Positions 6,743 through 13,894 of a stretch of 25,927 nt of DNA are shown here, one piece after another; positions within the stretch are counted from its first letter, which is position 1; every line of letters starts with the position of its first letter. The notes beneath the pieces are model-generated. The model ran no database searches and was not told where the DNA came from. It saw nothing but the letters and a program-made list of their open reading frames with translations. Made by a program: the position numbers and the translations under genes. This DNA is from CAYRIY01 sp964424335 (lineage in GTDB: Bacteria > Bacillota > Limnochordia > DTU080 > RSA5): positions 1 through 25,927 of the forward strand of contig CAYRIY010000048.1 in assembly GCA_964424335.1 (NCBI GenBank). Direction: 5' to 3'.

Positions 6743-8443
6743 CTTTCATTAGCCAGCGCGCTTATGGGGGCGGCCCGTATCATCGCCGTCGTCATGCTCG
6801 CAGCGCTCCTTTTTAGCGGCGGCGTCGGTGCGAGAGACCTAAGCAGCCGACTCGGCTCGCCCCCGCCTCAAAGTTCGGGGTCCGCAACGCCGCCCGTCGG
6901 CTCGGCCCCCGTCGAGCTGTTGGTTCTTTCGCAGGCGGGGCCGCTCGCGGCGGACGGAGCAGGGCAGCTCTTCATGCTTGGCAATGGAGGAGCAGGCTAC
7001 GACCTCTTGCGGCTTCGCGACGCTCAGACCGGAGTTTGGGAGACGGTGTACCGGCGTAAGTCTGCGTTTGCCACGAGCGTAGCGCTCGGTTGGGACGGAA
7101 CGATCTGCGTCGGGTTGCTCGCGGGCGTCGACTGCATCGATCCGTTGGGTCGAGTGGCGCACTATAGTCACGAACTGCTTTCCGGGATCGTTTCACTCGC
7201 CATTGCCCCGGACGGCCACGTCTGGGCCCTTCGCAGCGATTCCGGTGGAACTTTAGGCCTCGAACTCGTGCGAGCTGTGCCCCGATTTACCCAGGTGGGC
7301 CGTGTGCTCAGTTTGCGCCAAAGCGTCCAAGGATTTGCGGGCAACGGCCTTGCGGCCGCAGCGGACGGCAGCGTGCTCATGCCCGTCATCGAAAACGATG
7401 TTCACCGACTCTTGCGCGTTCAACCCGACGGCCGTTTCACCCGGGTCGGCGATTTCTGGCGCCTCGGCGGCGGGATCGCCGTCGCCCAGGGAGAGACGGC
7501 ACTCCTTGGGGGTATCAAGCGCCCGCAATCTTTGGAAGAGCAGCGCGCTCCTTTCGACGTGGTCTACGCACAGCAAAACGGAGGGGCGCCGGGCATCCTG
7601 GTCCAGTTGCCTCAAAGTAGAGGCGGCCTTACGCGCCTTGCAAGCCATGCGGCGCTTGGCGGGGACGGCTACTTGTACCTGACTCGCCACGAACGCGTGC
7701 GGTTGGCCGAAGGCGCCCCCGTCGAGGCGCCCGTCCTTTGGCGCATCCCGGTGGGAGCGCCGCTGCTGCAAGGCGCAGGCGCAAGGGCGATCGACTTTTC
7801 CATACCGTACATCGAGACGCTTGCCGGTGATTTGCCAAATCCACCCGAGTACGCAGGGCCGCTCCTCATCGGAAGAGGTAAGCCGCTCATCATCGAGGGG
7901 ATCAACTTCGATGGAAAGCAGGGCACGCGCCAAGTCCTGATCGGCGGCGTCCGGGCTAGAATCGAATCGTGGTCGGGCGAGCGTATCGTGGCCCGGGTGC
8001 CCGCTGCGCTCGAGGGTGGTCCGGCCGAGGTGCGGGTTGCGATCGATCAAGCCGCTTCGGATCCGGAGCGCTTTGAAGTGAAGACGCCCGATACGCCCGG
8101 TTGGTTTCAAATCGGTTCGCCGTCCATGCAATCTACGATCAGCAACAACATGGCGATCAGCGGTTACACCGGGCTGATCGAGATCGAAGGCGTCACAGAG
8201 CGCGGCGAGGTCGTGCGCGTGCAGGAGGTCATGGAGACGCCCGGTCTCTACAGCCTCCGACTGCCCAACGGCTTGTATACGGCCACCTTCAAGGCGAGCT
8301 TTCTCTTTAGCGAGGTGCGATTTGAAAGCGGCTTTACCTACGCCGGATCCCGCTTTGTTCCGGTGCAAATCGAGGAGCAGGCGGTCGTCTTTGTCATTAC
8401 TGACGATGATCCCGCGGTTGTATGGATGCCTGAAATGATCTGA
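6734..8443 (+). CDS. Exported beta-propeller-like protein with IPT/TIG domain
   Basis: About 569 residues from ATG 6734, which has GAGG seven bases upstream; ATG 6692 or ATG 6764 are alternatives. The N-terminus is a signal peptide (ARIIAVVMLAALLFSGGVGA). Residues about 55-360 contain repeated short strands and Gly-Asp turns such as AADGAGQLFMLG, IAPDGHVWALR and AAADGSVLMPV, which look like NHL or similar beta-propeller blades. Residues about 370-460 match an IPT/TIG immunoglobulin-like domain: a GPLLIGRGKPLIIEGINF opening, QVLIGGVRARIESWS, then IVARVPA and PAEVRVAI. A further beta-rich domain ends the protein. It probably acts outside the membrane in binding or scaffolding; no catalytic residues were recognised. 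It sits between the PsbP-like gene and the M48 protease on the same strand. Confidence 0.75.
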   Translation: MPALSLASALMGAARIIAVVMLAALLFSGGVGARDLSSRLGSPPPQSSGSATPPVGSAPVELLVLSQAGPLAADGAGQLFMLGNGGAGYDLLRLRDAQTGVWETVYRRKSAFATSVALGWDGTICVGLLAGVDCIDPLGRVAHYSHELLSGIVSLAIAPDGHVWALRSDSGGTLGLELVRAVPRFTQVGRVLSLRQSVQGFAGNGLAAAADGSVLMPVIENDVHRLLRVQPDGRFTRVGDFWRLGGGIAVAQGETALLGGIKRPQSLEEQRAPFDVVYAQQNGGAPGILVQLPQSRGGLTRLASHAALGGDGYLYLTRHERVRLAEGAPVEAPVLWRIPVGAPLLQGAGARAIDFSIPYIETLAGDLPNPPEYAGPLLIGRGKPLIIEGINFDGKQGTRQVLIGGVRARIESWSGERIVARVPAALEGGPAEVRVAIDQAASDPERFEVKTPDTPGWFQIGSPSMQSTISNNMAISGYTGLIEIEGVTERGEVVRVQEVMETPGLYSLRLPNGLYTATFKASFLFSEVRFESGFTYAGSRFVPVQIEEQAVVFVITDDDPAVVWMPEMI

Positions 8444-8508
8444 TCAGAGGCGGAAAGTAGATCACGTAAAACGGAGTGGTGAGGGCTTTGGGGGGCTCTG
8501 TTTTTCCG

Positions 8509-10374
8509 ATGAATGCGAAGCGGCGCTTTGCTTTGGGCGCGCTTGCTATTGCACTGCTGTGTGGTGTGCTGTTTGCGCACCCGGCAGGCGCACAGACGTT
8601 TTGGGATGATCTCCTCGTCGGGGTCGAAGTGCTGATCGGCGACTCCGTCGCTCAAAGCGTGAGGGAGGAGTACGGGGGCCCCGTCCGCCTTAGTAGAGGT
8701 GAGCAGCAGCGCCTCGATCGGGTCTTCGCGGACATTACCGCTCAGGCGAAGCGGAAAGAGATAACCTATAGCCTCACCGTCTTGGGCAGCGATGTGGTCA
8801 ACGCCTTTGCCGCTCCGGGCGGGCACATCTTCGTCACGACCGGGCTGCTTAGGTACATCCAAGACGACATCGACGCGCTCGCGAACGTGCTTGGACACGA
8901 GGTCGCCCACGTCGAGCACAAGCACGGGATGAACGCCATCACGCAGCAGGTCGGCATCGGGCTGTTGCTGCAATTCCTATTGGGAGGCGCCGACGAAACG
9001 ATCCAGACGGTGGCGGCCGTCGCCCTTGAACTTACGAGGCTCGGCTGGAGCCGGGAGCAGGAGTACGAGTCGGATTCCCTCGGGCAGCGACTTGCGGCCG
9101 CCGCCGGCTATGATCCGGCAGGCATGGTCCGCTTTTTTGAGATCTTGGGTGCGATCCAAGGGGAGGAAGTGGCGTTTCTCGAGTTTTTGAGCACGCACCC
9201 GCTCACCTCGGAGCGTGCCGAGCGGGCCAGGGCCCGTGCCAACACCCTTCGGCCGGCGCAAAGCGCGGGAGCGGGGGCCGAGGCGACAAGGCAGTCACCG
9301 GTCCCTGCAGGATCGTCGGGGCCCGCGGGATCAACGGGGCCCGCAGGGCCTACGCAAGCCACGCGAGAAGGCAGCGCCGGGAGCGAGGGCGGCTCCGTAG
9401 GTCGCGTCCTGACCCGGAGAAGTACGCCAACTCCTGTGACGGGCGCGCTTTTCGAGGACCCCGCTCAGAGGTTCTCCGTGCGGCTTCCGGTTGGGTGGGC
9501 GCTCGAGCCGGTCTATTACTACGACGCGGTCGAGTTTACCGGGCCGGAAGGCGATCGGCTCTGGCTTGTGGCTGAGGAGCGCTCGACCTCAGATCGGGAT
9601 AGCGTGACCGCAGCCAATCGCACGCTGGCGTATTACGCGGAAGTTTTGTCAAACTTTGCGGTGACGTCCGGCCCGACTCGGACGACCCTTGCGGGCCAGC
9701 CGGCGGCGTACGCAGAGTTTCGGTACACGCGGGCATCGGGCGCCGATATTCGAGAGGGCAGCTACTTTCTTCTGAGCGGGGACGGCCTGTACATGCTCCA
9801 GTACGCCGCCGCAGCGAACGAGTTTGATGCGAGAAAGGACCGGTTGCACAGCGCCGGAGCAACATTTGAGCTGGGCTCGAGCGCATTGGGCGACGTTTCC
9901 GCCGAAGCGCTGCGAGTGTCGGCGACGACACCGGTGGACATATTGGGCCTTTTCACAATCGAAGTTTCGCCACTGTGGCCAGTCACGTACGAGCAGGATG
10001 CCGACGCTTTGGAGGATGGTCCCCACCTCGCCGAATTGAGCGAAATCGGCTCGAACGGATACATGAACGTCTACATGTACGAGGTGTGGGAGGGGGCTCG
10101 ATCCGTCGACACAGCGACGGAGTGGGCAGAGTGGCTCTTTGACATCGTCCCGGGCGCGGTCCTCGTCGAGGCGGTCGGGACACGCCGGATCAACGGGCGC
10201 AACGCCGCGTCGTTTGTCGTGAGTTGGGAGGACGATGGCGAGCGCTGGATCGAGTATGCCACGACGATCGTGGTCGGAGGCTACTCGTACGAGATCGGCA
10301 TCGTCTACCGGGCCGATGGGTTTGACGTGAGGCGACCGGTCTTTGACCGTTGGATCGAGAGTTGGCGCTTTTGA
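8509..10374 (+). CDS. Exported M48-family zinc metalloprotease with two C-terminal PsbP-like modules
   Basis: This is a zinc endopeptidase of the M48 (HtpX/BepA/Ste24-like) family, here predicted exported. From ATG 8509 a signal peptide (KRRFALGALAIALLCGV, cleavage near AGA-Q) precedes the protease domain. Zinc ligands are visible: HEVAH at residues 130-134 and the downstream glutamate E187 in EYESDSLG. A linker at about 255-310 contains collagen-like Gly-Pro-Ala triplets. Two modules follow, opening FEDPAQRFSVRLPVGW and LGLFTIEVSPLW, and resemble those of the 5454 gene. Known relatives with tetratricopeptide tails (BepA) act in outer-membrane protein quality control; here that tail is replaced by PsbP-like modules. 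GTG 8476 or 8479 could extend the N-terminus, but no ribosome binding site supports them. It ends the three-gene run. Confidence 0.88.
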   Translation: MNAKRRFALGALAIALLCGVLFAHPAGAQTFWDDLLVGVEVLIGDSVAQSVREEYGGPVRLSRGEQQRLDRVFADITAQAKRKEITYSLTVLGSDVVNAFAAPGGHIFVTTGLLRYIQDDIDALANVLGHEVAHVEHKHGMNAITQQVGIGLLLQFLLGGADETIQTVAAVALELTRLGWSREQEYESDSLGQRLAAAAGYDPAGMVRFFEILGAIQGEEVAFLEFLSTHPLTSERAERARARANTLRPAQSAGAGAEATRQSPVPAGSSGPAGSTGPAGPTQATREGSAGSEGGSVGRVLTRRSTPTPVTGALFEDPAQRFSVRLPVGWALEPVYYYDAVEFTGPEGDRLWLVAEERSTSDRDSVTAANRTLAYYAEVLSNFAVTSGPTRTTLAGQPAAYAEFRYTRASGADIREGSYFLLSGDGLYMLQYAAAANEFDARKDRLHSAGATFELGSSALGDVSAEALRVSATTPVDILGLFTIEVSPLWPVTYEQDADALEDGPHLAELSEIGSNGYMNVYMYEVWEGARSVDTATEWAEWLFDIVPGAVLVEAVGTRRINGRNAASFVVSWEDDGERWIEYATTIVVGGYSYEIGIVYRADGFDVRRPVFDRWIESWRF

Positions 10375-10387
10375 AGTTGGCGCTTTT
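10360..10387 (+). repeat. Short tandem duplication across the M48 gene stop
   Basis: The 13-mer AGTTGGCGCTTTT occurs at 10360-10372 and again at 10375-10387 (period 15). The first copy encodes the C-terminal S-W-R-F and leads into the TGA stop at 10372-10374; the second is non-coding. It looks like a recent replication-slippage duplication. Confidence 0.8.
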
Positions 10388-10437
10388 AGAGATGAAAACT
10401 GCGATTGCTAAGATGAGAGGATGAGCAGTCTAGCGGT

Positions 10438-11046
10438 ATGCAACGCCTTCTCCGTCACCCAAGCGTGTGGGTGCGCTTTCTCGCACTGTACGGGCTTGGG
10501 CTGGGGTTTTTCATACTGGGCTGGGTTGTAAGCTACTACGCATTGCCGGAAGGCATCTTAAAGGGGCGGACGGGCGCGGCTTTGCTGGCCGGGGAGGGCG
10601 CGAGTCCAACGGTATTGGCGGAGTTCCTGCGCATTGCGGGACTCAACCTGGCTATCTTGTTCCTTTTCGTACTGCTTCCCAACCGTATGGTTCGCGTCGG
10701 GGACTATCCGCTTGGCTACTTCCCACCGCTCGTGTGGAGCCTTCTCTACGCGGTCACGCTAGGGACAAACTCCTTCACCATACCCATGCCGGAGAGGCTG
10801 GCTCCTTCCCTCAGCGTCCTCGGACGCTCGGGCCTGTACGAGATTGCCGCCTACTGCCTGGCCGCCGTGTCAACGCATGAGATTGCCGTCTCACGCTCAC
10901 CCAGCATCTTTTCATTTCACACCGAGCCTGTGCGGCCCAAACCCGACTGGGCAAAAGGCATTCACCGGCGGGGTCTTGGAACGGCCTTACTGTTCCTGCT
11001 CGCAGCTTGCGCCTGGGAAGCTTACCGCATCGTGAAGGGCCTTTAG
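10438..11046 (+). CDS. Integral membrane protein of unknown function
   Basis: 202 residues with about five hydrophobic segments: near 13-35 (LALYGLGLGFFILGWVV), 66-82 (LNLAILFLFVLLP), 95-112, 130-147 and 180-197 (ALLFLLAACAWEAYRI). Between the second and fourth lies a conserved-looking stretch PLGYFPPLVWSLL and GTNSFTIPMPE, then GLYEIAAYCLAA. The pattern of a membrane helix, loop, then G-[LI]-x-E helix faintly recalls SpoIIM/DUF95 proteins, but I do not claim that family. ATG 10438 lacks a close ribosome binding site (AGAGGA is about 15 bp upstream), so the start is approximate. It follows the M48 gene after 63 bp on the same strand and could be transcribed with it. Confidence 0.65.
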   Translation: MQRLLRHPSVWVRFLALYGLGLGFFILGWVVSYYALPEGILKGRTGAALLAGEGASPTVLAEFLRIAGLNLAILFLFVLLPNRMVRVGDYPLGYFPPLVWSLLYAVTLGTNSFTIPMPERLAPSLSVLGRSGLYEIAAYCLAAVSTHEIAVSRSPSIFSFHTEPVRPKPDWAKGIHRRGLGTALLFLLAACAWEAYRIVKGL

Positions 11047-11112
11047 CGTCACAGCGCCCGGGGCCTTCTACTCGGTTGGTTGAGCGAGAACGGACCGCAC
11101 AAGCAATGAGCA

Positions 11113-11161
11113 ATCGATTCCCGCATGATTACAGGAGATTGCGCATCCTTGGGGAATCGAT
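11113..11161. repeat. Inverted repeat upstream of the glycerophosphodiesterase gene
   Basis: ATCGATTCCC (11113-11122) is exactly complementary to GGGAATCGAT (11152-11161), with 29 nt between. It lies in the 156-bp gap between the membrane-protein gene and the phosphodiesterase gene, so it could fold in the leader RNA. There is no T-tract after it, so it is not a standard terminator. Confidence 0.6.
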
Positions 11162-11173
11162 CGCAGTAGTTGC

Positions 11174-11187
11174 TTGAAACGTTTCAA
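11174..11187. promoter_or_regulatory. LacI-family-type operator candidate
   Basis: TTGAAACGTTTCAA is a perfect 14-bp palindrome centred on CG, the form typical of LacI/GalR-family operators. It ends three bases before the GGAGG ribosome binding site of the phosphodiesterase gene, where a bound repressor would block transcription. No LacI-type regulator gene is in the window. Confidence 0.5.
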
Positions 11188-11202
11188 CCTGGAGGGGTAG
11201 GC

Positions 11203-11979
11203 ATGGCACAGAGCGGAAAAGAGGGCGTCAGTTCCGAGACGTTTACCGTGCTCGGCCACCGCGGCGCCAAAGGACACGCGCCGGAGAATACTTTGCCGTC
11301 GTTTCAAAAAGCGATTGAACTCGGCGCCACGATGGCGGAGCTCGACATTCATTTGAGCCGAGACGGCGAAGTGATCGTGATGCACGATGCCACGGTCGAT
11401 CGCACGACCGACGGGAGTGGCCGGGTCATCGATCTTTCTTTGGATGAGATCAAGCGCCTCGATGCGGGGAGTTGGTTTGGTCCTGAGTTTCAAGGCGTTC
11501 GGGTGCCGACGTTGCGTGAGGTTTTTGACGCGGTCGGCCAGCAGATCTTGATCAACGTCGAGATAAAGTCGGGAGAGGCTCCGTACGCCGAAATCACGGA
11601 AAAGCTAGCGCGCCTGCTCGAGGAGTGCGAGATGGTCCACCGGGTCGTCATCTCTACGTTCGAGCCCCGCTACTTGCACGAGTTGCGGCCTCGCCTGCCT
11701 GAAGTCGAATTGGCTTTGCTATATTCCAAGCCGCGCCCGGACGCAATCGAGGAAGCGGTTCAAAACGGGTGGCAGGCGCTCCATCCCCACATGCGCTGGG
11801 CGACGAGGGAGTTTGTCGACGAGGCTCACGCCAGAGGTTTGCGTGTGCGGGCTTGGAATCCAAACGAGGTCGAGGAGATGCGCCCGCTCATTACGGCCGG
11901 CGTCGACGGCATCGGCACGGACTTTCCTGAGCGGTTGCGATCGCTTGCGATCGAGATGGGAGCGCTGGCGGGCGCATAG
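11203..11979 (+). CDS. Glycerophosphodiester phosphodiesterase (GDPD family, cytoplasmic type)
   Basis: It hydrolyses glycerophosphodiesters from phospholipid turnover to glycerol-3-phosphate and an alcohol. ATG 11203 has GGAGG (11191-11195) seven bases upstream, giving 258 residues, which is the usual length of UgpQ-like enzymes; no signal peptide is present. Catalytic and metal residues are in place: H19-R20 (GHRGAKGHAPENT), E46 and D48 (AELDIHLSRDG), H61 (VMHDATVDRTTDGSG), and E in LINVEIKSG. The C-terminus has the family's VRAWNPNE and GVDGIGTDFPERL strand-turns. The upstream 14-bp palindrome suggests control by a LacI-type repressor. The gene is convergent with pgi, with a strong stem-loop between them. 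Confidence 0.93.
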   Translation: MAQSGKEGVSSETFTVLGHRGAKGHAPENTLPSFQKAIELGATMAELDIHLSRDGEVIVMHDATVDRTTDGSGRVIDLSLDEIKRLDAGSWFGPEFQGVRVPTLREVFDAVGQQILINVEIKSGEAPYAEITEKLARLLEECEMVHRVVISTFEPRYLHELRPRLPEVELALLYSKPRPDAIEEAVQNGWQALHPHMRWATREFVDEAHARGLRVRAWNPNEVEEMRPLITAGVDGIGTDFPERLRSLAIEMGALAGA

Positions 11980-12001
11980 TCTTGGACACGCAGGCGGCGC
12001 T

Positions 12002-12043
12002 CGGCGGTTTTTCGGATCGAACTACGTATCCGAAAAACCGCCG
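12002..12043. terminator. 16-bp perfect stem-loop between convergent genes
   Basis: Positions 12002-12017 pair perfectly with 12028-12043 around a 10-nt loop. The stem is GC-rich at its base (CGGCGG) and contains a T5/A5 block toward the loop. It lies between the ends of the phosphodiesterase gene (+) and pgi (-) and probably stops transcription from both sides, although the T run is inside the stem and not after it. Confidence 0.6.
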
Positions 12044-12070
12044 GATTGCCGCATTTGCCATACTGCTCGC

Positions 12071-13723
12071 TTACTTATCGGGCAAGGATCGCAGGCGCTT
12101 GTAGGCGGCGATCAGCCCGTTTGTGCTGTTGTCGTGGGTTTCGACCGGCTCGTCGCCCACAAGCTCGGGCAGAATCGCATTCGCTAGCACCTTGCCCAGC
12201 TCGACGCCCATCTGATCAAAGCTGTTGATGTTCCAGATCGCCCCTTGGGTAAAGATCTTGTGCTCGTAAAGGGCAATGAGCGTCCCCAATGTCTCAGGCG
12301 TAAGCTTTTCAAACAAGATCGAGTTGGTCGGTTTGTTCCCCTCAAAGGTCTTCGCGGCCGTAAGCAGCTCGAGCTGCTTACCCGACACCCCTTGGGCCTC
12401 GAGTTCCGCCCTCGTCTCTTCGGGCGTCCGCCCCTTCATGAGCGCCTCGGTCTGGGCCAAGAAGTTTGCAATCAGGATGGTATGGTGGTCGCCGATCGGA
12501 TTGTGACTCTTGGCCGCGGCGATGAAGTCGGCGGGGATCAACTTGGTCCCTTGGTGAATGAGCTGGTAAAAGGCGTGTTGGCCGTTGGTCCCGGGCTGTC
12601 CCCAGATGATCGGGCCCGTCTGGTAATCGACGACTTCACCCGTCCTGGTGACGCGCTTGCCGTTGCTCTCCATATCGCCTTGCTGGAAGTAGTCGGCGAA
12701 GTACCTGAGGTACTGGTCGTAGGGTAGGATGGCGTGGCTTTGCGCGCCCCAGAAGTTGTTGTACCAGATGCCGAGGAGCCCCATGATCACGGGAATGTTC
12801 TGCTCGAGCGGCGCGGTGCGGAAGTGCTCGTCCACTTTGTGGGCGCCCGACAAAAGCGCCTCGAAGTTGTCCATGCCGATGTAAAGGGCGATGGAGAGCC
12901 CAATCGCCGACCAAAGAGAGTACCTGCCGCCGACCCAATCCCAAAAGACAAACATGTTTTCGCTATCGATGCCGAAGGCTTCGACCTCTTTGCGGTTGGT
13001 CGAAAGCGCGACGAAGTGCTTGGCGACCGCCGACTCGTCCTTGGCTTTCTCGAGCAGCCAGGCGCGCGCCGTTTGGGCGTTTGCCATCGTTTCCTGCGTC
13101 GTGAAGGTCTTGGACGCAACGAGAAATAGGGTCGTCGCCGGATCGAGCGCCTTCAACGTTTCCGCGATGTCGGTGGGGTCGACGTTTGAGACGAAGTGAA
13201 CGCGCAAGCGATCGTGTCCGTAGGGTTGCAGTGCGTGCGTCACCATGCGGGGGCCGAGGTCGGAGCCGCCGATGCCGATGTTGACGACGTCCGTGATGGG
13301 TTGACCGGAGTAACCTTTCCACTCGCCGCTCTGGACCGACTCGGTAAAGGTACGCATCTTGTCGAGAACTGCGTTGACCTCGGGCATGACGTCGACGCCG
13401 TCCACCAGTATAGGACGGTTTGACCGATTGCGGAGTGCGATGTGCAACACGGCGCGCTCTTCCGTCGTGTTGATCTTTTCGCCGTCGAACATCGCCTGGA
13501 TTGCGCGCGGGACGCCGGCCTCATTGGCGAGCGCTACAAGGAGCGACATGGTTTCCGCAGTGATCAGGTTTTTCGAGTAGTCAAAGAGCAAATCGTCAAG
13601 CGTGAGCGAAAATCGTTCAAACCGACGAGGATCCTGATCAAAGAGGTCGCGCAAATGGCAACGGTTGATCGCCTGATAGTGGTGTTCCAGCGCCTTCCAT
13701 GCGGGAAGCTGGGTGAGATTCAT
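12071..13723 (-). CDS. pgi: Glucose-6-phosphate isomerase
   Basis: It interconverts glucose-6-phosphate and fructose-6-phosphate in the cytoplasm. The 550-residue length is that of the long, E. coli-like class (549). Recognisable segments are NIGIGGSDLGP (phosphate binding), FVSNVDPTD, VASKTFTTQET, FWDWVGGRYSLWSAIGLS, and the C-terminal signature SFDQMGVELGK. Catalytic candidates E352 (MESNGK), H383 (GQHAFYQ) and K511 (ELGK) all sit three positions before their E. coli counterparts E355, H386 and K514. ATG 13723 has GAGGGG about 12 bp upstream. It is a stand-alone gene, divergent from the aldolase-domain gene across 171 bp. Many Firmicutes carry a shorter Pgi, so this long form may reflect transfer or lineage difference. 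Confidence 0.97.
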   Translation of the reverse strand: MNLTQLPAWKALEHHYQAINRCHLRDLFDQDPRRFERFSLTLDDLLFDYSKNLITAETMSLLVALANEAGVPRAIQAMFDGEKINTTEERAVLHIALRNRSNRPILVDGVDVMPEVNAVLDKMRTFTESVQSGEWKGYSGQPITDVVNIGIGGSDLGPRMVTHALQPYGHDRLRVHFVSNVDPTDIAETLKALDPATTLFLVASKTFTTQETMANAQTARAWLLEKAKDESAVAKHFVALSTNRKEVEAFGIDSENMFVFWDWVGGRYSLWSAIGLSIALYIGMDNFEALLSGAHKVDEHFRTAPLEQNIPVIMGLLGIWYNNFWGAQSHAILPYDQYLRYFADYFQQGDMESNGKRVTRTGEVVDYQTGPIIWGQPGTNGQHAFYQLIHQGTKLIPADFIAAAKSHNPIGDHHTILIANFLAQTEALMKGRTPEETRAELEAQGVSGKQLELLTAAKTFEGNKPTNSILFEKLTPETLGTLIALYEHKIFTQGAIWNINSFDQMGVELGKVLANAILPELVGDEPVETHDNSTNGLIAAYKRLRSLPDK

Positions 13724-13894
13724 TCCTTATGTAAACCCCTCTCCAAAAGTTCGGTCTTATTTTCCCAGACGCGCCGCATTTAGACAAGCGCTCCCTGAGA
13801 AAGGAGTCTTGGCGTTCTATGGATAAAAAGTCCGGGAATTGGCCAAAAAATGGGATAGAGCGCCCGACCTAGTAAACTGGAGGGATCTCGCCTG

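Noticed and set aside
7253..8368. A 371-codon open frame on the minus strand opposite the propeller/TIG gene
   Set aside because: It arises from the GC-rich third-position pattern of the real gene on the plus strand; its translation shows no domain, signal or family pattern and no ribosome binding site was seen.
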